Shown here piece after piece: positions 37,591 through 47,187 of a DNA stretch of 58,227 nt. The stretch is from Erysipelothrix aquatica. GTDB taxonomy: Bacteria; Bacillota_I; Bacilli_A; Erysipelotrichales; Erysipelotrichaceae. Position numbers and translations under genes: made by a program. How positions within the stretch are numbered: the stretch's first letter is position 1; the number at the start of each line of letters is the position of its first letter. The notes under the pieces are model-generated. The model was not told where the DNA came from and made no database searches. It worked only from the letters and a program-made list of their open reading frames with translations. Location of the stretch: contig NZ_WTSY02000013.1 in the NCBI RefSeq assembly GCF_009828775.2, positions 1 to 58,227 on the forward strand, written 5' to 3'.

Positions 37591-39726
37591 TTATTTTGAC
37601 ATTGAGAATGGAAGTTCATCATCCGTATATTGACGCTGACGAGGAACAATTCCTAACTCGAAATCAAGTTGCGTACCTTGAATAAGATCATTGTGTTTGA
37701 GATAGAGTGCTGTATACTCAGTCCCATCTTTCATCATCTTGGAAACGAAATTATGATGACGCGTGTTATTTTCGGTATTGATTTGGAGTACTTCACCGTT
37801 TGGTAGATTTACTGTAACGGTATCAAAGAAAGGAATACCCACGACATATTCTTGTGTTCCGGGACTAACTGGATAGAATCCCATAGCATTGAAGACATAC
37901 CATGCAGACATACTACCATTGTCTTCGTCGCCGGGGTAACCTGTGAATGTGGGTTTGAATGTTTCGCGCATGAGGCTTCGTAAAAGAACTTGTGTTGAAG
38001 CCGGCTCGCCACCATACGTGAAGAGATAAGGAATATGGAAACTTGGTTGGTTTGAAATTGCCATTTGGCCAAAATCAATCGCAGCGACTTCACTCATTTC
38101 GTGAATTTCAAAGCCATAACTTCCTGATGTGAAGTACGGTTTTTGGTTCACAAGATGCGTAATTTTATCAAGATAGGCTTGTTTTGAATCATATAACTTA
38201 ATAAGACCTGCAAAGTCGTGATACACAGCCCAAGAGTTTTGCCAAGAGGATCCTTCGGTATACGCATGTCCCCATTCGATATCACTAAATGAATCACTGA
38301 AGTTGCCATCTGTATCTTTTGCACGCATCAATCCTGAGTTTGAATCAAAGAGTTGCGCATAATTTTTTGAACTTTCCATGAATGTTTGGTAATCATCGGT
38401 ACGTCCAATCATTTTTGCTACTTGTGCGATACAAAAATCACTGTAACTGTTATCTAACGATTGGTTGACACTTTCATGGTAGGATGATGGAACGTAACCA
38501 TACTTCCAATAGTCATTGACGGCGCGGCGGCCATACTGTGGATTCTCCGATTCGACTGTTGCAGATTGTTTCATCGCCTCATACAACGACTCAATCTTAT
38601 CGTGAGCGAGCCCTTTTGTGAGCGCATCACTGATAACTGCATCGACAAGAGTGCCTGGCATGAGTCCGCGTTCATCAGGTGAAAGCCATTTAGGAAGGTA
38701 TCCGGCTTCATGGAAACTGTTGAGGAAACCTTCAAGCATCAGTTCATAGTGTTCGGGTTCAATAAGGGAAAAGAACGGGAATAATGATTTATAAGTATCC
38801 CAGAATCCGTTATTGGTAAATAAGACTCCTGGTGCACTCGATCGCGTAATTGTATTGTAGTGGATAGGCTCATTGTTGGAATCCATTTCATAGAATGTTT
38901 GAGGGAAAAGGAAACAACGATAGAGCGCAGCGTAAAACATTTTGACAGCTTCTTTGTCAGTGTGAGTTACTTCAACTTTGGAAAGTTTTTGTTCCCATGC
39001 ATCTTTCGCATTTGCTAGCATGCTTTCAAAGGTTGATGGTAAGCGTGATGCATTGAGTTTTGCTTGTTGCGAATTGATAAAAGATGTCGCAACGGTAATG
39101 GTTGGATGTGATGAAGTCGTACGAATAATGATAATGTCAGTGCCATCTTCAAAAGTACTTGCTTCGGCGGTGAATGGAACGTCTAACGTCATATGTGCAT
39201 ACATTGTGAAGTTTGGATCTTCGGAACCTGAAGCATTCACGACAGCATATGAAATGGTGTTTTCGTCAATATGGATATCATGGATACCTTTGATTGCTGA
39301 TACAACAAAACAGACTGCTTCAGAACGTAAGCTTGTGTTCTGAAGCTTCATTCCGTAAGTTGATGCCGTTAGTTCTGACTCAAGGGCATAGCGTTGGCTC
39401 GTAAGTTTGAGATATCCTGGATTGTATACAGCTTCTTCAATGCGATAACTGCTTTGAAGGTGAAACACACTGCGGATAAGTGGATCGGTTGTAAAGGGAG
39501 TTATTAAAAAACTACTGAAGTCACCCATCCAAGGACTCGGTTGGTGTGTACAGCGAAAACCGGAAAATAATGGTTTGCTTGGATTAAACCACCATGACCC
39601 TTCATCATTTTGTGGTGCAAAGTAGTTCATGCCAAAGGGAACTCCGGTGAAAGGGAGGGTGTTACCATTTGAATAACCGGGATAGTTTTGTGTCCCGACG
39701 CGTGTATCAATTGTATCGTGTGTCAT
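37591..39726 (-). CDS. GH92 alpha-1,2-mannosidase, cytoplasmic
   Basis: A 711-residue calcium-dependent alpha-mannosidase of family 92. The N-terminal segment DTRVGTQNYPGYSNG is typical. The C-terminal half has GYPGDEDNGSMSAWYVFNAM, the signature of the catalytic domain, and NKGL/PNGE strands after it. It would trim alpha-1,2-linked mannose caps of high-mannose glycans. There is no signal peptide, which fits import before trimming. It sits on the minus strand with the GntR regulator gene 8 bp upstream, so it is probably in the autoregulated GntR operon. Ribosome site AGGAGACT (minus strand) before the ATG. Confidence 0.93.
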   Translation of the reverse strand: MTHDTIDTRVGTQNYPGYSNGNTLPFTGVPFGMNYFAPQNDEGSWWFNPSKPLFSGFRCTHQPSPWMGDFSSFLITPFTTDPLIRSVFHLQSSYRIEEAVYNPGYLKLTSQRYALESELTASTYGMKLQNTSLRSEAVCFVVSAIKGIHDIHIDENTISYAVVNASGSEDPNFTMYAHMTLDVPFTAEASTFEDGTDIIIIRTTSSHPTITVATSFINSQQAKLNASRLPSTFESMLANAKDAWEQKLSKVEVTHTDKEAVKMFYAALYRCFLFPQTFYEMDSNNEPIHYNTITRSSAPGVLFTNNGFWDTYKSLFPFFSLIEPEHYELMLEGFLNSFHEAGYLPKWLSPDERGLMPGTLVDAVISDALTKGLAHDKIESLYEAMKQSATVESENPQYGRRAVNDYWKYGYVPSSYHESVNQSLDNSYSDFCIAQVAKMIGRTDDYQTFMESSKNYAQLFDSNSGLMRAKDTDGNFSDSFSDIEWGHAYTEGSSWQNSWAVYHDFAGLIKLYDSKQAYLDKITHLVNQKPYFTSGSYGFEIHEMSEVAAIDFGQMAISNQPSFHIPYLFTYGGEPASTQVLLRSLMRETFKPTFTGYPGDEDNGSMSAWYVFNAMGFYPVSPGTQEYVVGIPFFDTVTVNLPNGEVLQINTENNTRHHNFVSKMMKDGTEYTALYLKHNDLIQGTQLDFELGIVPRQRQYTDDELPFSMSK

Positions 39727-39734
39727 AAAGTCTC

Positions 39735-40790
39735 CTAATTGTGCGTAGATTCGCGTTTAATGAGTGAAACATCAATAATCAGTCGTTCTTGTGGTGTATT
39801 TGGATCTTGGATAATTTTAAGTAAGTGCTGCATTGCACGCATCCCAATCTGCTTAAAGTTCTGCTCAAGGGTTGTAAGTGGTGGATTGACGAATTGTGAA
39901 GCCTGGGTATTGTCGAAACCAACAATCTTGAAATCGTGTGGAATCGAATAATTCAGATGTGTTAAGGCATTCATAATAGAAATTGCGAGAATGTCGTTTT
40001 CACACACAATACCATTGATTCCTGATGCAATCAGAACGTGAATCAAATCTTTAAAGTCATCTGCATTCTTCGTTAGGTTGCAATAGATCGGCTTGGCATT
40101 GTGATTCAATCCCGAATCGCTAAGAGCCTTGAGATACCCGAAATAGCGCTCACGAACTGATGAAACATCTTCTATGCGTGTGGTACTTATATAGGCAATA
40201 TTTTTCAACTCTTGATCAATTAGGTGTTGTGTTGCAAGATATCCCCCTTGAAAGTTATTGGAAATAATACTTGAAAAGGGAACACCGGATACTTCTTTAT
40301 CTAAGATTACGGTTGGAACATTGAGCAAATAGAGAGGATAAGCATATTCTAAAATATCGTTGTTGTTGAATGGATAGAAGATAATCCCGGCATAATTTGT
40401 CGCAATATCTTGAAGCTGTTCGGCTGAAATTTTGCTATTTTGCTGTACTTGCAGACGATAGGGTGTATCTTGAAGTGCTTGAAGAATGCCTTGCGTGTAA
40501 TTCCCAAAACTGTAAGTATCGGGAAAAGGCATAATAAATAGAATATCGGTTAAATCACGCGAAGCCGTGATTTTTTCTATTGGACTTACAAAACTCCCAA
40601 GACCACGTTTGCGGTAAATAAGGCCTTCTTGCTCAAGGTCGTTTAAAACACGTTTTGATGTAATACGACTGACATTGAATGTGGCAGCAATATCATTCTC
40701 ACTTGGTAACTGGTCGTGAGCGTGGTATTTGCCATGGTAAATGTCGTTTTTAATGTGCTCTTTAATTGTTTGGTATAGAGGTTTGGTCAT
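39735..40790 (-). CDS. GntR-family transcriptional repressor with sugar-binding domain
   Basis: A 351-residue regulator. The N-terminal winged helix (about 1-70) has the GntR pattern YHAHDQLPSENDIAATFNVSRI and GLIYRKRGLGSFV. The C-terminal part (80-351) is a LacI-type periplasmic-binding fold that should bind a sugar effector. This is the AraR-like arrangement. I choose ATG 40790 (MTKPLYQTI), four to five bases after GGAGG; a start at 40814 would lie near the transcription start and overlap an operator. It is the first gene of a minus-strand pair with GH92. Three matching palindromes in the divergent region suggest it represses both itself and the GH125 operon. Confidence 0.9.
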   Translation of the reverse strand: MTKPLYQTIKEHIKNDIYHGKYHAHDQLPSENDIAATFNVSRITSKRVLNDLEQEGLIYRKRGLGSFVSPIEKITASRDLTDILFIMPFPDTYSFGNYTQGILQALQDTPYRLQVQQNSKISAEQLQDIATNYAGIIFYPFNNNDILEYAYPLYLLNVPTVILDKEVSGVPFSSIISNNFQGGYLATQHLIDQELKNIAYISTTRIEDVSSVRERYFGYLKALSDSGLNHNAKPIYCNLTKNADDFKDLIHVLIASGINGIVCENDILAISIMNALTHLNYSIPHDFKIVGFDNTQASQFVNPPLTTLEQNFKQIGMRAMQHLLKIIQDPNTPQERLIIDVSLIKRESTHN

Positions 40791-40801
40791 AATGCCTCCT
40801 G

Positions 40802-40815
40802 GTTGGTATATCATC
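40802..40815. promoter_or_regulatory. GntR operator copy 1
   Basis: GTTGGTATATCATC is a variant of the palindrome CTTGNTATATCAAG. It covers the predicted transcription start of the repressor gene. Confidence 0.6.
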
Positions 40816-40818
40816 TAC

Positions 40819-40847
40819 ATTTTACTTGTTATATCAAGAAAAATCAA
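40819..40847 (-). promoter_or_regulatory. Promoter of the gntR-GH92 operon
   Basis: Minus strand: TTGATT (complement of 40842-40847), a 17-base spacer and TAAAAT (complement of 40819-40824). The predicted start is near 40812. Operator copy 2 fills most of the spacer. Confidence 0.7.
40825..40838. promoter_or_regulatory. GntR operator copy 2
   Basis: CTTGTTATATCAAG is palindromic except for one central pair. It lies between the -35 and -10 boxes of the repressor's own promoter, a classic autorepression position. Confidence 0.7.
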
Positions 40848-40936
40848 TCCAATAATTCGTACACAAAGACCTATAGTTTGTCCATTAAAAACCTATTGTA
40901 TAAAGAATAAAATTGAAGTGTAACTGGTAACTATAT

Positions 40937-40950
40937 CTTGGTATATCAAC
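40937..40950. promoter_or_regulatory. GntR operator copy 3
   Basis: CTTGGTATATCAAC matches copies 1 and 2. It lies just upstream of the GH125 ribosome site, where a bound repressor would block the long plus-strand operon. Confidence 0.65.
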
Positions 40951-40963
40951 TTTAGGAGGAACT

Positions 40964-42253
40964 ATGACAGTCTATAGAGAAATGCCAAAATCCGTACGTG
41001 ATTTTATGAATGAAATTGCTGAACTTTGTGGTGAAGAACACAAAGGGTGGTCAGAAATATTTGAAAACGTGTATTCAAATACACTGCTTACAACAATCAA
41101 ACGTATCAGTGAGGACGATACATATGTACTGACAGGAGATATTCCGGCAATGTGGCTTCGTGATTCAACAGCCCAAGTACGTCCATATCTACCCATTGCT
41201 GAACGTGATGCTGATATTCAAGCCATGATTCGTGGTGTGATTTCGCGGCAATTTGACATGATTCTTCATGATCCTTATGCCAATGCATTTAATGAAGATG
41301 CGAATGGCGCAGGTCATCAAACCGATGATACAACCATGACCCCTCTCATTTGGGAACGCAAATATGAAATCGATTCATTATGCTACCCAATCCAACTTTC
41401 TTATCTTTACTATCAACATACTCAAGATGCAACAATCTTCGACGATCGCTTCAAACAAGTTGCAAAAACGGTCATTGATTTATGGGTAGTCGAGCAAGAT
41501 CATACGCGATCCCCATACAATTTTGAACGTCCAACAGATCGAAAAGAAGACACATTAACCAATGGTGGTCGTGGTGGTGAAGTTGCCCGCACAGGTATGA
41601 CTTGGTCAGGATTTAGACCAAGCGATGATGCATGTGAATACAACTACTTAGTACCATCAAATATGTTTGCGGTTGTTGTTCTTGAATATATGGAAACGAT
41701 TTTTACTACCGTAAATGTTGATGCAAACTTAGCAAACCAAGCGCAACAACTCAAACTTGAAATTAAGAAAGGAATCGAAGACTTCGCAGTGTTCTCAAAC
41801 GGTGAAAAAGATATCTATGCCTATGAAGTTGACGGCTTAGGCAATGCCCTACTAATTGATGATCCAAACGTCCCAAGCCTCCTTGCAGCTCCTTACTTAG
41901 GATTCTGTGATGTCGATGATGTTCTGTATCAAAACACGCGTAATCATATTTTGAGTCCTAAAAACAAATACTTTTATGAAGGACAATTTGCACGTGGATG
42001 TGGAAGTTCACATACTCCAGAAGGCTACATTTGGCCAATCGCATTATCAATTGAAGGCTTAACTACCAATGATAAAGCTACAAAAGCAGCAATCCTAAAT
42101 ACATTAGTAGCTACCGATGGTGGAACAAAAATGATGCACGAAAGTTTCGATGTCAATAATCCAACAAACTTCACCCGTGAGTGGTTCTCATGGGCAAACA
42201 TGATGTTCTGTGAACTTGTCATGGATTTCTTCGATATAAAGGTTAAACGATAA
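40964..42253 (+). CDS. GH125 exo-alpha-1,6-mannosidase, cytoplasmic
   Basis: A 429-residue inverting mannosidase of family 125 that cleaves alpha-1,6-linked mannose. The family motifs are VLTGDIPAMWLRDSTAQVRPY (about 55-75), GMTWSGFRPSDDACEYNY with the likely acid Asp221/222, and MHESFD with Glu393, the position of the catalytic base in characterised members. No signal peptide. TAGGAGGA lies five bases before the ATG. It is the first gene of a tight operon GH125-GH38-GH1-ROK-ROK-manA under operator copy 3. Confidence 0.94.
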   Translation: MTVYREMPKSVRDFMNEIAELCGEEHKGWSEIFENVYSNTLLTTIKRISEDDTYVLTGDIPAMWLRDSTAQVRPYLPIAERDADIQAMIRGVISRQFDMILHDPYANAFNEDANGAGHQTDDTTMTPLIWERKYEIDSLCYPIQLSYLYYQHTQDATIFDDRFKQVAKTVIDLWVVEQDHTRSPYNFERPTDRKEDTLTNGGRGGEVARTGMTWSGFRPSDDACEYNYLVPSNMFAVVVLEYMETIFTTVNVDANLANQAQQLKLEIKKGIEDFAVFSNGEKDIYAYEVDGLGNALLIDDPNVPSLLAAPYLGFCDVDDVLYQNTRNHILSPKNKYFYEGQFARGCGSSHTPEGYIWPIALSIEGLTTNDKATKAAILNTLVATDGGTKMMHESFDVNNPTNFTREWFSWANMMFCELVMDFFDIKVKR

Positions 42254-42254
42254 T

Positions 42255-44921
42255 ATGAAAAAAACAGTACATATCATTTCACATAGCCACTGGGATCGTG
42301 AGTGGTACATGCCATATGAGCAACATCATATGCGCTTAATCGAACTCTTCGATGACTTATTCGAAGTTTTCGAAAATGACCCAGGATATAAAAGCTATCA
42401 CCTCGATGGTCAAACAATATCATTGGATGACTATCTTGAAGTGCGTCCAGAGAACCGTGAGAAACTAGAAAAACTTGTTCGTGACCAAAAACTCTTCATT
42501 GGACCTTTCTACATTCTACAAGATGATTTCTTGATTAGTGCTGAAGCAAATGCACGAAACATGCTTGTAGGTCTCGATGAGAGTTACAAATGGGGTGAAC
42601 CCGTAAAACTTGGATATTTCCCAGATACATTTGGCAACATGGGACAAGCACCACAAATGATGAAACAAGGAAATATGGACGCAGTTGCATATGGTCGTGG
42701 GGTCAAAACGACAGGATTCAATAACGTCGTTGTTGATGAAGACTACACTTCAAAATACTCTGAAATTAACTGGGAAGGCGCTGATGGTACTGAAATCTTC
42801 AGTATCTTGTTTGCCAACTGGTATAGCAATGGTAATGAAATCCCAGCTGAACGCGAAGCAGCAATTTCGTTTTGGGATAAGAAACTTGCCGATGCAGAAC
42901 GTTATGCATCCACGCCACACCTTCTCATGATGAATGGTGTTGACCATCAACCAATTCAAAAAGACGTAGCAAAAGCCATCGCTCTTGCCAATGAATTGTA
43001 TCCAGACTACGAATTCATTCATAGTAACTTTCCGGATTATATTGAGGCGGTCAAAGCGACACTTCCTGAAGATATCGGGACCGTTAAAGGTGAACTAACA
43101 AGTCAAGAAACAGATGGGTGGTATACATTAGCGAATACATCATCATCACGAATTTACTTAAAACAAGAAAACGTTGCAATTCAAAATCTTCTAGAACGTA
43201 TTACAGAACCTTTGGCTACAATTGCGACCGATGTAACGGGTCACTATCCACATGAAATGTTGCGATACGCTTGGAAGAAGCTAATGCAAAACCATCCTCA
43301 TGATTCGATTTGTGGATGTGGTGTTGATAGTATTCACCGCGGAATGATGACTCGTTTTGAAGATGCAAAACAAGTTGGTAATTTTGTACGTGACGAAGCA
43401 CTTCGTCATATTGAAACTGCTTTAAATACAGACGTTTTCCCGAAAGCATCACGTCCATTTGTTGTTTTCAATACAGAAGGTCAAGAAAAGTCTGGTTTAG
43501 TCGAAGTTGAAGTAGAGTGGGAACGAATCCCATTTAACGATCGTAAACCGCAGGAAAATTACTACGAACTTGTTGAAAAAGGGACACCAGATGTCCTCGT
43601 AATCAACGAAAGTGGGGAATCGGTACCTTTTGAAATCGTAAGTTCAGATGTGAAGTACAACTATGATTTGCCAAAGGATGCTTTCCGTAAACCTCATTTT
43701 GCACGCTACATCACCGTACGTTTAAATATGGCAATGATGCCGTCTTTCTCATGGGAGACATTTGCACTTGTTGAAGGAACACCCGAACCGCTCGTATCAT
43801 CATTCAAAGGATTGGAAAACGCATCATTACGTGTATCTGTCTCCAATACCGGACAAATCGATATTGAGGATAAAGTACACGGTCATACTTATGAAGATGT
43901 TCTTTGTTTTGATGATGCAGGAGATATCGGGAATGAATATATCTTCAAGCAATCTCTTGATGGAACATTCATCACATCCAAAGGATTGGATGCAACAGTA
44001 ACGATGCTTGATGACACTGCTTTAGTAAAACGCATGAAGATGACTCAAACGATGATGATTCCTGAAGCGGCTGAGGATCTACTCAAAATAGAACAAGAAT
44101 CAGTGACGGAAATGCGTGAACGTTTGTCAAAACGCTCAACAAAACTTATCCCATTAACACTCGAAACGATTATGACGCTTGAGGCAGACAGCCCAATTCT
44201 AAAATTTGAGACACACTTTAATAATCAAGCGAAGGACCATCGTGTTCGTGCTATTTTCAACAGTTCAATGTCGGTACCAACACATGAATCAGAAAGTATT
44301 TATGAAGTTGTAACACGTCCTAATGCAGTCTCAAAATCATGGCAAAATCCAACAAACCCACAACACCAACAAGCATTCTCCGCCATTACAACTGAGGAAA
44401 AAGGAATGATTGTTGGGAATACAGGATTGCATGAATATGAGGTATTGGATGACCAGTATCTTGCAGTCACAATTCACCGCGGTGCTGGAGAAATGGGTGA
44501 TTGGGGATATTTCCCAACACCAGAAGCACAAGTTCTTGGTGAAACAACAGTGTCCTATGCTGTAAGTTTCCATGGTCGTGATGACAAACATGAATACTAC
44601 CGTGCGATGAAAGGAATTCAAGTTCCATTCATCACTACACAGGCAGCTGTTCATTCAGGAACATTCGCAAGCAAACATCAATACCTTATTGTCGATGCAG
44701 CAGACGCATATGTAACATCGCTCAAACGTAAAGAACACGAAACAGATATCATGGTTCGCATGTTCAACTTAAGTAATGATGATGCCACAACAATTCATGT
44801 CGATTTTGAAGGCACACAACTTTATGATTCTAGTCTCATTGAAATTGTCACGGACAAACCATACGATACAACGCTCAAAGCCGCTGAGATTCGAACAATT
44901 CGTATTCCAGATGTCAAATAA
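42255..44921 (+). CDS. GH38 alpha-mannosidase, cytoplasmic
   Basis: An 888-residue zinc-dependent retaining alpha-mannosidase. ISHSHWDREW holds zinc ligands His12 and Asp14. GYFPDTFGNMGQAPQM contains Asp124, the probable nucleophile and ligand. HDSICGCGVDSIHRGM is a conserved active-site loop. Streptococcal relatives act on alpha-1,3 linkages of N-glycan cores. It lies one base after the GH125 stop, so translation is coupled. No signal peptide. Confidence 0.94.
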   Translation: MKKTVHIISHSHWDREWYMPYEQHHMRLIELFDDLFEVFENDPGYKSYHLDGQTISLDDYLEVRPENREKLEKLVRDQKLFIGPFYILQDDFLISAEANARNMLVGLDESYKWGEPVKLGYFPDTFGNMGQAPQMMKQGNMDAVAYGRGVKTTGFNNVVVDEDYTSKYSEINWEGADGTEIFSILFANWYSNGNEIPAEREAAISFWDKKLADAERYASTPHLLMMNGVDHQPIQKDVAKAIALANELYPDYEFIHSNFPDYIEAVKATLPEDIGTVKGELTSQETDGWYTLANTSSSRIYLKQENVAIQNLLERITEPLATIATDVTGHYPHEMLRYAWKKLMQNHPHDSICGCGVDSIHRGMMTRFEDAKQVGNFVRDEALRHIETALNTDVFPKASRPFVVFNTEGQEKSGLVEVEVEWERIPFNDRKPQENYYELVEKGTPDVLVINESGESVPFEIVSSDVKYNYDLPKDAFRKPHFARYITVRLNMAMMPSFSWETFALVEGTPEPLVSSFKGLENASLRVSVSNTGQIDIEDKVHGHTYEDVLCFDDAGDIGNEYIFKQSLDGTFITSKGLDATVTMLDDTALVKRMKMTQTMMIPEAAEDLLKIEQESVTEMRERLSKRSTKLIPLTLETIMTLEADSPILKFETHFNNQAKDHRVRAIFNSSMSVPTHESESIYEVVTRPNAVSKSWQNPTNPQHQQAFSAITTEEKGMIVGNTGLHEYEVLDDQYLAVTIHRGAGEMGDWGYFPTPEAQVLGETTVSYAVSFHGRDDKHEYYRAMKGIQVPFITTQAAVHSGTFASKHQYLIVDAADAYVTSLKRKEHETDIMVRMFNLSNDDATTIHVDFEGTQLYDSSLIEIVTDKPYDTTLKAAEIRTIRIPDVK

Positions 44922-44922
44922 A

Positions 44923-46299
44923 ATGAGATTTCCAAAAGACTTTCTGTGGGGTGCAGCGGCTTCTGCACCTCAAACAGAAGGGTCTAACCTAAGTGGTGGG
45001 AAATCTTTAAACACATGGGATAAATGGTTTGAATTGAGCCCTGAACGATTTGATCAAAACGTGGGCCCACAAACAACCTCAGATGTCTACAAACTTTACA
45101 AAGAGGATGTTCAACGCATGCGCGATATGAATCTAAACTCGTATCGAACATCGATTTCATGGACTCGATTATTGCCAGATGGCAAAATACTGAATCAAGA
45201 AGCAGTCGCTTACTATCGTGATTACTTCCAAACAATGATCGATAAAGGTATTCATCCAATTATTAACTTATTTCACTTCGATATGCCGTGGTGGATGATG
45301 GAAAAGGGTGGATGGACCAATGCAGAAGTTACGGACCATTTTGCCTTCTATGCCCAAACATGTATCGAAGAGTTTGGAGATTTAGTGAAAGACTGGACAA
45401 CATTTAACGAACCTATTGTTCATGTTGAATGCAGCTATTTATATGAATTTCATTATCCAGCGATTGTTGATTTCAAACTTGCTATCTTAGCGGGATATAA
45501 CACGATTTTAGCCCATGCAAAAGCTATCAAAGCAATGCGTAATGTTCGTTCAGACATTCGGATCGGAACCATTTTAAACCTAACCCCAGTCTATGGTCGC
45601 TCTGATTCGAAAGATGATGTTCAAGCAACACGGATTGCGAACGCTTTAAACATTACGAGTTTTATGGATGCCATGGTCAAAGGAACGTTTGATCCCTTCA
45701 TGGTCAATCTTCTTAAAGAACATGGTCTTCTTCCCGAAACCAATGCAAAAGATTTAGAAATTATTCGGGAAAATACAGCTGAGTTCTTAGGCGTTAACTA
45801 TTATCAACCACGCCGTGTCCAAGCCCCATCGAAGAAACTCGAGGGTCTTGCAACGATGCCCGAAGACTTCTACGAAGCCTATGCTTGGCCAGAACGTCGT
45901 ATGAATCCATATCGCGGTTGGGAGATATATCCTGAAGCGATTAAAGATATCGCAAACCTCATCACAACACAATATGACAACATGCCGTGGTATGTATCGG
46001 AAAATGGAATGGGTGTCGCAGATGAGGCCCGCTTTAAGGATGAAGATGGCATGATTCAAGATGCCTACCGCGTTGAATTTGTTGAAGAACACCTACAGTA
46101 CCTATCTGAAGCAATTGCTGGTGGGGCAAACTGCTTTGGCTATCACATGTGGACATTTGTAGATTGCTGGTCATGGCTCAATGGCTACCGGAACCGTTAC
46201 GGATTCTACAGCGTCGACCTTGAAACACAAAAACGAACACCTAAAGCAAGTAGCTTCTGGATGCGTGACTTTATTCAATCACAACAGGAAGGGGAATAG
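44923..46299 (+). CDS. GH1 beta-glycosidase (possible beta-mannosidase)
   Basis: A 458-residue family 1 retaining glycosidase. The acid/base is Glu163 in TFNEP and the nucleophile Glu360 in YVSENG. The end WSWLNGYRNRYGFYSVDL differs from the Ser-Lys-Tyr pattern of 6-phospho-beta-glucosidases, so the substrate is probably not phosphorylated. In this locus the missing step is cleavage of Man-beta-1,4-GlcNAc, and I infer this enzyme performs it. I start at ATG 44923 (MRFPKDFLWG), the usual GH1 start, one base after GH38. The frame is open further upstream but that is GH38 sequence. Confidence 0.9.
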   Translation: MRFPKDFLWGAAASAPQTEGSNLSGGKSLNTWDKWFELSPERFDQNVGPQTTSDVYKLYKEDVQRMRDMNLNSYRTSISWTRLLPDGKILNQEAVAYYRDYFQTMIDKGIHPIINLFHFDMPWWMMEKGGWTNAEVTDHFAFYAQTCIEEFGDLVKDWTTFNEPIVHVECSYLYEFHYPAIVDFKLAILAGYNTILAHAKAIKAMRNVRSDIRIGTILNLTPVYGRSDSKDDVQATRIANALNITSFMDAMVKGTFDPFMVNLLKEHGLLPETNAKDLEIIRENTAEFLGVNYYQPRRVQAPSKKLEGLATMPEDFYEAYAWPERRMNPYRGWEIYPEAIKDIANLITTQYDNMPWYVSENGMGVADEARFKDEDGMIQDAYRVEFVEEHLQYLSEAIAGGANCFGYHMWTFVDCWSWLNGYRNRYGFYSVDLETQKRTPKASSFWMRDFIQSQQEGE

Positions 46300-46303
46300 G
46301 AAC

Positions 46304-47185
46304 ATGGCAATACTAGCATTTGATATGGGAGGAAGTGCTGTCAAGTACGGTATCTGGAATCATGATACGCTCGAAATGACAGATCAATTCAAAACACCTG
46401 CTACATGGGATGAAATGAAAGATAGTCTCAATCAAACTTATCAAAATCTAAAAATCACTTATGACATTTCGGGCATCGCACTTTCAGCCCCTGGAAGTGT
46501 TGATGTTGCGAAAGGTGTTATTGGTGGTATTTCAGCAATCGAGTATATCCACCATTTCCCTATTGTGGAAGACCTTGAATCCGTTTTTGGTTTGCCGGTA
46601 AGCATCGATAACGATGCCAACTGTGCTGCACTTGCGGAAACATGGAAAGGCGTTGCACGTGGAGAATCAAACGTACTTTTTGTGGTTGTTGGAACAGGAA
46701 TCGGAGGTGCGGTCATCGTCGATGGCGAAATCCAAAGAGGTCATAATCTCTTTGGTGGTGAATTTGGCTGCATGATTCTTGACGGAAAACAATCGTTTAG
46801 TATGCTTGGTACCGCTGTCCACATGGCTGAGCGGTACGCCCGTCGTCTAGGAATTCCTGAAGATAGCATAACGGGTGCAGAAGTATTTGACCGCGCAAAA
46901 GCAGGGGATGCACTTGCAATCGACGAGGTTAATAACTTCTATGATTATCTCGCGTTAGGTCTATATAATTTACAATTTACGACAGATCCAAGTTCCATCA
47001 TTATTGGTGGTGGTGTTAGCCAGAACCCTGATTTAATACCGGCAGTTACAACACGAATTCAAGATATGTTAAGCAATGCAGGTCTTGAAAGTGTCGACGT
47101 ATCGGTTAAGGCGTGCCATTTCCTCAATGATGCCAATTTAGTCGGAGCAGTGGCTGCATTCCAAACACAGAAGGGAGCACAATAA
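46304..47185 (+). CDS. ROK-family sugar kinase 1
   Basis: A 293-residue ROK kinase. The N-terminal phosphate loop is FDMGGSAVKYG, and IDNDANCAALAE contains the catalytic Asp. VVGTGIGGAVIVDG is the ROK core. The zinc site usual in glucokinases (GH plus CxCGxxGC) is missing: GGEFGCM replaces GEIGHM. The GEFG form resembles non-zinc members such as beta-glucoside kinases. Likely a mannose or GlcNAc kinase by context. AGGAAC precedes ATG 46304. Confidence 0.88.
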   Translation: MAILAFDMGGSAVKYGIWNHDTLEMTDQFKTPATWDEMKDSLNQTYQNLKITYDISGIALSAPGSVDVAKGVIGGISAIEYIHHFPIVEDLESVFGLPVSIDNDANCAALAETWKGVARGESNVLFVVVGTGIGGAVIVDGEIQRGHNLFGGEFGCMILDGKQSFSMLGTAVHMAERYARRLGIPEDSITGAEVFDRAKAGDALAIDEVNNFYDYLALGLYNLQFTTDPSSIIIGGGVSQNPDLIPAVTTRIQDMLSNAGLESVDVSVKACHFLNDANLVGAVAAFQTQKGAQ

Positions 47186-47187
47186 TT

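Noticed and set aside
44776-44922. Upstream extension of the GH1 protein
   Set aside because: This is out-of-frame GH38 coding sequence; GH1 enzymes begin near MRFPKDFLWG.
46181-46303. Upstream extension of ROK kinase 1
   Set aside because: It is GH1 coding sequence in another frame; the kinase fold starts at MAILAFDMGG.
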